Shown: piece by piece, positions 6,101 through 8,368 of the stretch
How positions within the stretch are numbered: the stretch's first letter is position 1
How the letters are laid out: each line of letters begins with the position of its first letter
Assembly (NCBI GenBank): GCA_016789035.1
Contig: JAEUSC010000022.1
Coordinates: 1 to 8,368 of the forward strand
Reading direction: 5' to 3'
Length of the DNA stretch: 8,368 nt
DNA from: Candidatus Omnitrophota bacterium
Lineage (GTDB): Bacteria > Omnitrophota > Gorgyraeia > Zapsychrales > Fredricksoniimonadaceae
Translations under genes and position numbers: made by a program
Notes under the pieces: model-generated
Database searches by the model: none
Told to the model about the DNA's origin: nothing
The model's input: only the letters and a program-made list of their open reading frames with translations

Positions 6101-8367
6101 GCAATTAATTCCTCACGAGCGTTATCCAGACCAGGATATGTAAAGTATTGAGGATGGGTCACATGTTTAATGACCCAGGGAACAGCGGACGTCCGTCCAA
6201 AAAGCATGACGGCATTGTAACTGCCTGCGAAAAACCGAGGGTCAGAATAAGCCACGATCATTTTCTGTTCATCTTCGGTAAGCTGTTCAAAATCCCACAG
6301 CTGCTTAAAACGAACATATAATTCGTGAACCAATAGAACAGTGCCCAGCGCCAATGGCGAATGATTGTTGCGGTATAATCTGTATTTTTCTTGGACAGCG
6401 TTAAGCTCGAAGCCAAAAACCAATTTATCCGCAGAAGTATTCTGCGTGCGCTCATAGAAATCACGGGCAACCGTTATCAACCCTTCCTCGCCTTGCGCCA
6501 CAAAACGAACCAGCTGTTGTGGGTCATCAACAATTTGCATGGCCGGCGAAGAAACGGACATATCCTCTTTATCATTGACGACATCTTGTAAATCCGGTCT
6601 CTCCGCTTTCAAAATCTTGGTTGAGTCAATCATGTAAACAGCCAATCGACGAAGAATGGCTTGTCCTATTTCTACAAGCTTTGCCCCATCAGAAAACAAC
6701 GTCACTCCTGAGGAGCTAGCGCTATCAGGGGATTCCGGCAACAACCGACGAAGATTAGCCCACACAACCTCTATAGTTTGCGACTGACCATTCAATTTCT
6801 TGGACCAAAAGTCGTTATCCTCATATACAGGTAATTTCCCATTAATAAAATTAAAGGTCTTTCGATATCTCCTGAGCAGTTCTTCATTCGAATGCACGTG
6901 TGCTTGAAAATGTTTAAGTGTCTGGCCAAAGCTTTCTATCAGTGCTTGTTCTGAGCGCCCTAAAATATTCTTAACTTCATTTCTTATATCGAATTCCTGG
7001 TCACCCAATTTGCGCTCTTGTCCAAGCAAGTCAACGAGCTCCTCAAGAACCAATTCATATTTAACAAATCCATCCAACTGATCGACGATCTCTGCATAAA
7101 GATTATTGTGAAACGGCAATCGAGATTCATAGTTCCCCTTGATACGGCTGCTTTCAATGTCCCGTTCAACCACATCCCGCTTTTCCTTTAACATGCCCGT
7201 TGCAGCCCCAAGCACAATTCGAGCCTTTTCACCACCAAACACTTTAACAAAGGCCTGACCGATCAATCGGCCTCTAATGTTTTTTGAACTAAAGAGCTCC
7301 ATGTTCCAGAAAATGACAATCAATTGTCCGACATTCACACTTTCTTCTTGAAGAAGAGGGGTAACAATCTTGTCGCGAATGATCGATCGCAGCACAGGAA
7401 TTCTTATCGCCCTGCTCCCCTTGTTGGTTTCTACAGGTTCACCCGCACGCCATAACTCCCAAATTCTTATAAAGATGGTCAAAGCTTGACGAGCTATAAG
7501 CCAATTCTTTTCATTAAGCTCTGCCAGTCCCAACATATGCTGACGGTATAAATTCAAATTGTCTTTGACGTTTTGCTCTAAACTTGCCTCCGGCAGGAAA
7601 TCTTCTCCAATGATTAAATAAGAACCAAGTTCACTATCTACCCTCTGATTAAATCCAACAGACTGGTGCAATTTGTTTTCAACGAGGATTTGTATGGATT
7701 TCTTAAATTCGTCATCGCTCATTTGTACAGGAGCATAATTCAGCCCTTCTGTAACTTTAACGACAACCGGCAGGTTATCTAAGATCACACCGCTTTTTGT
7801 CTTTATACCCACCAGATAGTTGGTCTTAAACGGTTCTCTCCAGATCTCTTGAAAGACAATTTGATCAATGTTTTCATAAGGATATTGACGGTTGAACAGG
7901 TCCGCTTTGATCAAATCCGCTAATCCTCGTGCGCTCGTGCCGGGGACGTTCGTCAATTTGCCTAATCCGATGGCCATTAACTCCCCTTCCCCATAAACAG
8001 CGGCCATGATCTTTAATATCAACTCCGGATCTTGTCTTAACGCCTCCTCCAAACGCCAATTGAAACCGGCACTCTCTTCTTCTCCTGCATTCGACATAAG
8101 CGCAATCTTCTGCCGGCCAGGAATTTCGTTGGGGTAAAGCTTGGTTAGTATCGCCCGATTCAGTGCGTGCCGTTGAGCACCACTAATAGCGACTGCAATT
8201 TCTGCATCGGTCATGGTTGCAAAATTGACTGGCAATAACTTTTCAATCTCTTTATCGGCCGGCTGATTTTCCATACGTTTACGGTATTCCAATATAAACT
8301 CTATGGAGTTATTGATCCGATCGAGAGCAGCATTGATACTCTCCACATCACTCATGCGGGGATGCCC
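1..8367 (-). CDS. Internal part of a giant multidomain protein (no stop in window, start uncertain)
   Basis: A single minus-strand frame is open for 2,789 codons, from base 8367 to base 1, with no internal stop and no frameshift; every other frame is interrupted frequently. The product is modular: serine-rich linkers separate a zincin-like segment, a P-loop HPr-kinase-like segment, a HAD hydrolase, a two-helix membrane-like segment and several modules I do not recognise. An ATG lies at 8353-8355 with a weak AGGG nine bases before it, but the frame is already open upstream for the four visible codons (GHPR), so a true start there is possible and unproven. The downstream end lies outside the window. 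No signal peptide is visible after that ATG: the first residues (MSDVESINAALDRINN) are polar and helical. Giant proteins of this style are known from Omnitrophota; that assignment is an inference. The overall function is unknown. Confidence 0.93.
148..327 (-). other. Module 9 (residues 2681-2740), SH3-like small beta-barrel candidate
   Basis: The stretch starts with HQWQVGDKVRMRN, continues REGILSNILKVSQGGLIAVV and RLKYGIRQFNVSGLSEL. This is the alternating pattern of small SH3-like barrels (Tudor, KOW and related): an opening W-x-x-GD-x-V strand, a second strand after an EG turn, a glycine hairpin, then a strand ending before a helix. Such domains usually bind nucleic acid, peptides or cell-wall material; nothing here picks between them. 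The assignment rests on pattern only. Confidence 0.4.
334..357 (-). repeat. SSP linker GSSSPVNG (residues 2671-2678)
   Basis: Preceded by a basic serine-rich tail (RPGKSSSRN) and followed by SGHQWQ, the start of the small barrel candidate. It is the second member of the SSP[IV]NG subtype. Confidence 0.7.
355..852 (-). other. Module 8 (residues 2506-2671), helical bundle-like, uncharacterised
   Basis: After a basic, proline-containing start (RPRKENPQFYRVPDDKP), the region is almost entirely amphipathic helix: about 2527-2555, 2558-2585, 2585-2612 and 2625-2655 by eye, which would fit a four-helix bundle. It ends in a basic/serine-rich tail (RPAKVRPGKSSSRNG) merging into the linker GSSSPVNG. 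No catalytic residues stand out. A structural or protein-protein contact role is possible; the family is not recognised. Confidence 0.45.
847..860. repeat. Perfect 14-base palindrome CCTCACCGGTGAGG
   Basis: The sequence equals its own reverse complement over 14 bases, and it lies over the linker GSSPVRP. It has no loop, so it would not form a good terminator hairpin, and it is not followed by a T run on either strand. It is probably a by-product of the linker codons. Confidence 0.6.
850..864 (-). repeat. SSP linker GSSPV (residues 2502-2506)
   Basis: The coding DNA starts GGATCC, as does the linker at 2671-2678, and the linker overlaps a perfect 14-base palindrome. Confidence 0.65.
889..924 (-). 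other. Short hydrophobic helix between close linkers (residues 2482-2493)
   Basis: The segment LRTLLYLFLIIL lies in a 34-residue piece between two SSP linkers (2467-2469 and 2503-2505) and is followed by a basic stretch (EAKSRSRYG). It is too short at about 10-12 hydrophobic residues to be a confident transmembrane helix. It could be a membrane-surface anchor or a docking helix that packs on a neighbouring domain. Confidence 0.4.
955..972 (-). repeat. SSP linker TSSPAL (residues 2466-2471)
   Basis: SSPA-type linker after the HAD module, preceded by a glycine-rich tail (NDNGFGTGY) and a weaker serine cluster SASSA at 2449-2453. Confidence 0.65.
970..1686 (-). other. Module 7 (residues 2228-2466), HAD-superfamily hydrolase, subfamily IA-like
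   Basis: All four HAD motif positions occur in order and with normal spacing. Motif I is VVIFDFSGT with nucleophile Asp2241. Motif II is AILSN with Ser2349. Motif III is Lys2381 in ALKPAAKAYDEA. Motif IV is LFVDDDVKNL with Asp2411-2413 and Asn2416. The roughly 80 helical residues between motifs I and II form the cap of subfamily IA, and the core (about 2233-2432, 200 residues) is full length. Motif IV of type DDxxxN is typical of the IA variant-3 group. The odd point is motif I: the usual second aspartate (DxD), the general acid/base of phosphatases, is serine here. Substrate unknown; phosphatase or related hydrolase is expected from the family. The last 34 residues are a glycine/asparagine-rich tail leading to linker TSSPAL. 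Confidence 0.85.
1681..1701 (-). repeat. Serine linker ASSSVRA (residues 2223-2229)
   Basis: Three serines without proline, directly before the HAD hydrolase, whose first strand starts about nine residues later. Confidence 0.6.
1699..2445 (-). other. Module 6 (residues 1975-2223), uncharacterised, with a strand-rich centre
   Basis: A 32-residue spacer (1940-1971, including FSADRLGGSNAHERD) separates the two linkers before this module. The module opens with INGTNKPHIIIPGR, then a helix and a basic part with FNPGGYYVRRGSQ. A helical section (EEFILAWVKRQVLVDLAVHKLV) leads to a strand-rich centre containing LYVSQDKLFIHGHVVS and FKAGDEVWVEPKPEIYSG, where GDEVWVEP resembles a beta-barrel turn. The end is a basic helix (WFRRKTNSLIKRYKIL) and GRIGYSRLG, then a strand pair. 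No catalytic motif or family was recognised. The next module is the HAD hydrolase, separated by the linker ASSSVRA. Confidence 0.4.
2434..2457 (-). repeat. SSP linker PSSPINGT (residues 1971-1978)
   Basis: SSP followed by I-N-G-T. It closely matches SSSPVNGS at 2672-2679, defining an SSP[IV]NG subtype. It lies only about 32 residues after the preceding linker. Confidence 0.65.
2545..2565 (-). repeat. SSP linker PSSSPAV (residues 1935-1941)
   Basis: SSPA-type linker closing the P-loop module. The coding DNA includes the 8-base palindrome CGCCGGCG, also present in the linker at 2466-2471. Confidence 0.7.
2563..3063 (-). other. Module 5 (residues 1769-1935), P-loop kinase of HPr-kinase/PEPCK-like type
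   Basis: This compact module of about 165 residues is bounded on both sides by SSSP linkers. Strand QVVLLSG leads into a Walker A, GGNEVGKST (1798-1806, Lys1804), followed by helix LAILADRR, then a strand WQVLSDRATTISL with Asp1823. This order (strand, P-loop, helix, strand ending in Asp) is that of the C-terminal domain of HPr kinase/phosphorylase and related serine kinases. A later stretch, LFVFGESMDG then RNYGRVHVRP, supplies strands and arginines. I do not see the HPr-kinase signature that normally follows, so the substrate is unlikely to be HPr itself. NTP binding is well supported by the motif; the kinase reaction is inferred. Confidence 0.6.
2950..2976 (-). other. Walker A motif GGNEVGKST (residues 1798-1806)
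   Basis: The motif matches GxxxxGK[ST] exactly and is preceded by a run of hydrophobic residues (VVLLS), the usual first strand of a P-loop fold. It supports nucleotide phosphate binding by this module. Confidence 0.8.
3061..3084 (-). repeat. SSP linker SSDSSSPI (residues 1762-1769)
   Basis: Five serines around one aspartate, then Pro-Ile. It separates the zincin-like module from the P-loop module. Confidence 0.7.
3076..3969 (-). other. Module 4 (residues 1467-1764), zincin-type metallopeptidase-like
   Basis: The HExxH signature HEFAH sits at residues 1611-1615, preceded by the strand-like KLSIN, as expected for the helix of a zinc metallopeptidase active site. His1611 and His1615 would bind zinc and Glu1612 would be the catalytic base. 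A candidate third ligand is Glu1665 in the helical segment VYEVHALLRDL, about 50 residues downstream, which would make it a gluzincin. His1622 is another option. Upstream, residues 1467-1600 start with an acidic, asparagine-rich part (NNNN then YYVV), followed by a hydrophobic strand/helix pattern. Downstream is helical to the next SSSP linker. No known peptidase family is recognised beyond the motif. Its place inside a linker-separated chain invites the idea of self-processing, which is inference only. Confidence 0.55.
3502..3537 (-). other. HEFAHDAYGVDH putative zinc-binding site (residues 1611-1622)
   Basis: The segment reads HEFAHDAYGVDH. The first five residues match HExxH exactly. The following spacing resembles the metzincin pattern HExxHxxGxxH but is one residue longer: glycine is at +8 and histidine at +11 rather than +7 and +10. 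It is therefore not a canonical metzincin. The site may use His1622 in a variant geometry or a later glutamate such as Glu1665. Confidence 0.6.
3964..3987 (-). repeat. SSP linker SSSSSPLL (residues 1461-1468)
   Basis: The longest serine run in the window. The five serines use four different codons (AGC, TCG, TCT, TCC, TCG), so this is not a simple tandem DNA repeat. It opens the zincin-like module. Confidence 0.7.
3988..4098 (-). other. Short stub between two serine linkers (residues 1424-1460)
   Basis: Only about 37 residues separate the serine run at 1421-1423 from the five-serine SSP linker at 1461-1466. The piece starts with a hydrophobic strand or helix (IVGALILERSALTHIL), then PGGAWTSQTF, then a basic stretch (NQYKRNGSLE). 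It is too short for a typical enzyme domain. It may be a spacer, a remnant of a deleted module, or a peptide released if the linkers are processed. No family recognised. Confidence 0.4.
4093..4116 (-). repeat. Serine linker TETSSSIV (residues 1418-1425)
   Basis: Serine run following a polar SDGNSTE stretch, closing module 3. It has no proline. Confidence 0.55.
4108..5472 (-). other. Module 3 (residues 966-1420) with a predicted membrane hairpin and a long helical tail
   Basis: After the linker GSSASSSTV comes an amphipathic start (SSIDWYIKISPWMLKI), then two strongly hydrophobic helices (about 998-1019 and 1035-1052). About 370 residues of mixed helical sequence follow. The tail includes a strand-like GYVILLGPS segment and a tryptophan-rich stretch (FVSWWELPRKEADYEPIKQ) near 1360-1380. 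No known catalytic motif is apparent. The coding DNA is conspicuously A+T-rich: single 60-base lines in it count about 32% and 38% GC (4501-4560 and 5041-5100) against about 52% in the HAD-coding line 1201-1260. That, with heavy use of ATA, TTA and AAT codons, makes it compositionally the odd one out. The function is unknown. Confidence 0.5.
5209..5376 (-). other. Two predicted transmembrane helices (residues 998-1053)
   Basis: Helix 1 is roughly MASISFVIALMTGLIELLMQ (998-1017), almost uncharged for 20 residues with one glutamate near its end. Helix 2 is roughly VARFIFVWSLIAGAVGHY (1035-1052), with one arginine near its start. The roughly 17-residue loop between them contains PGL and LND. Arg997 precedes helix 1, and Arg1053 and Lys1056 follow helix 2, so by the positive-inside rule both ends of the hairpin would face the cytoplasm. 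If this is a real membrane hairpin, both flanking parts of the giant protein stay on the same side. A buried hydrophobic hairpin inside a soluble domain is the alternative. Confidence 0.6.
5467..5493 (-). repeat. Serine linker GSSASSSTV (residues 959-967)
   Basis: Five serines in seven residues after TDG, without proline. It divides module 2 from the membrane-hairpin module and coincides with the change to A+T-rich coding sequence. Confidence 0.6.
5494..6546 (-). other. Module 2 (residues 608-958), uncharacterised, mainly helical
   Basis: This module is bounded by the linker SVSSPAM (604-610) and the serine-rich linker GSSASSSTV (959-967). About 50 residues (556-603) between the preceding SASSSGV run and SVSSPAM form a helix ending in an acidic stretch and belong either to module 1 or to the linker. 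Within the module the first two thirds are aromatic-rich and contain HELYVRF, which is not a zincin because the second histidine is missing. A charged, probably disordered part follows, with the acidic/arginine run SDDPREQRRNDDES around 850-870. The end is a pair of regular amphipathic helices that could pair as a hairpin or coiled coil. I recognise no catalytic motif. Confidence 0.45.
6538..6558 (-). repeat. SSP linker SVSSPAM (residues 604-610)
   Basis: SSPA-type linker preceded by an acidic stretch (NDKEDM). Its DNA (TCTTCGCCGGCC on the coding strand) is nearly the same as that of the SSPA linkers at 1936-1940 and 2467-2470. Confidence 0.65.
6703..6723 (-). repeat. Serine linker SASSSGV (residues 549-555)
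   Basis: A serine run without following proline, preceded by the proline- and acid-containing LLPESPD. It marks the end of module 1 and resembles the other proline-less linkers ASSSTV and ASSSVRA. Confidence 0.5.
6724..8367 (-). other. Module 1 (residues 1-548), uncharacterised, mixed helix/strand
   Basis: I do not recognise this region as a named family. Residues 1-110 are polar and predicted helical by eye. Residues 172-266 contain a strand-rich section described separately. From about 270 to 548 it is mostly amphipathic helix, with an acidic/basic pattern around 390-470 and tryptophan-containing segments near 300 and 530. No HExxH, Walker A, HAD or glycosidase motif was found. It ends at the serine run SASSSGV (549-555). 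The upstream boundary is cut by the window or is the protein start. It may contain more than one domain, since 550 residues is long compared with the other linker-to-linker distances of about 170-460. Confidence 0.5.
7570..7854 (-). other. Possible degenerate kinase-like N-lobe within module 1 (residues 172-266)
   Basis: The order of elements recalls the small lobe of protein-kinase or aminoglycoside-phosphotransferase folds: a strand (YLVGIKTKSG, 184-193), then LPVVVKV with Lys204 in the place of the ATP-binding lysine, then a helix ILVENKLHQ with Glu230 in the place of the helix-C glutamate, then a strand-to-acidic turn GSYLIIGEDFLPEASL (248-263) like a hinge. Against this, no HxD or HGD catalytic loop and no DFG/DxD metal motif follows where the large lobe should be. 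If the resemblance is real the domain is probably inactive or highly divergent. It could equally be a chance alternation of strands and a helix. Confidence 0.2.
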
Positions 8368-8368
8368 T

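Noticed and set aside
5727..6104. 125-codon minus-strand open frame in another phase
   Set aside because: It overlaps the giant frame out of phase. The protein is rich in Arg, Ser and Ile without domain features.
6300..6330. HELYVRF in module 2 as a metalloprotease motif
   Set aside because: The second histidine of HExxH is absent.
8353..8355. ATG as the start of the giant gene, with AGGG nine bases upstream
   Set aside because: Possible but not decided: the frame is open upstream to the window edge and the ribosome site is weak, so I did not annotate it as the start.
1..8368. CRISPR array, tRNA, rRNA, insertion sequence or attachment site
   Set aside because: No regularly spaced direct repeats, no tRNA-like cloverleaf, no terminal inverted repeats or transposase motifs were seen, and the whole window is coding in one frame.

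Overview
One reading frame on the minus strand is open across the whole window. Read from base 8367 down to base 1 it gives 2,789 sense codons with no stop, and 8,367 is exactly divisible by three, so no frameshift is needed. No stop and no certain start are visible, so this is an internal slice, or at most an N-terminal part, of one very large gene. The other five frames are broken into pieces of at most about 125 codons. There are no intergenic gaps, RNA genes, insertion sequences or CRISPR arrays. Residue numbers here count codons from base 8367; residue n covers bases 8368-3n to 8370-3n.

The protein looks like a string of modules joined by short serine-rich linkers. Eight linkers contain SSP (residues 606, 1464, 1766, 1937, 1972, 2467, 2503 and 2673) and four are serine runs without the proline (551, 963, 1421 and 2224). 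The modules, N to C, are: an uncharacterised region of about 550 residues containing a faint kinase-N-lobe-like stretch; an uncharacterised helical module (608-958); a module with two hydrophobic helices (966-1420); a stub of about 37 residues; a module with an HEFAH zincin motif (1467-1764); a P-loop module resembling HPr kinase (1769-1935); an uncharacterised module (1975-2223); a HAD-superfamily hydrolase with all four motif positions present (2228-2466); a short hydrophobic helix between two close linkers; a helical module (2506-2671); and a small SH3-like barrel candidate (2681-2740). The frame continues past the window edge.

A gene this large in an intron-free, bacterial-looking stretch, mixing enzyme-like domains through repeated serine/proline linkers, best fits Candidatus Omnitrophota (formerly OP3), a phylum known for giant proteins. 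This is an inference from architecture; there is no marker gene. Local base composition varies from about 32% to about 52% GC in 60-base lines counted by hand, which may reflect a mosaic origin or different constraints on each module.

The most interesting possibility is a polyprotein-like or giant scaffold protein that carries its own protease-like, kinase-like and phosphatase-like domains. The sequence shows the modular order and motifs. Whether the chain is processed, secreted or kept whole cannot be decided from this window.
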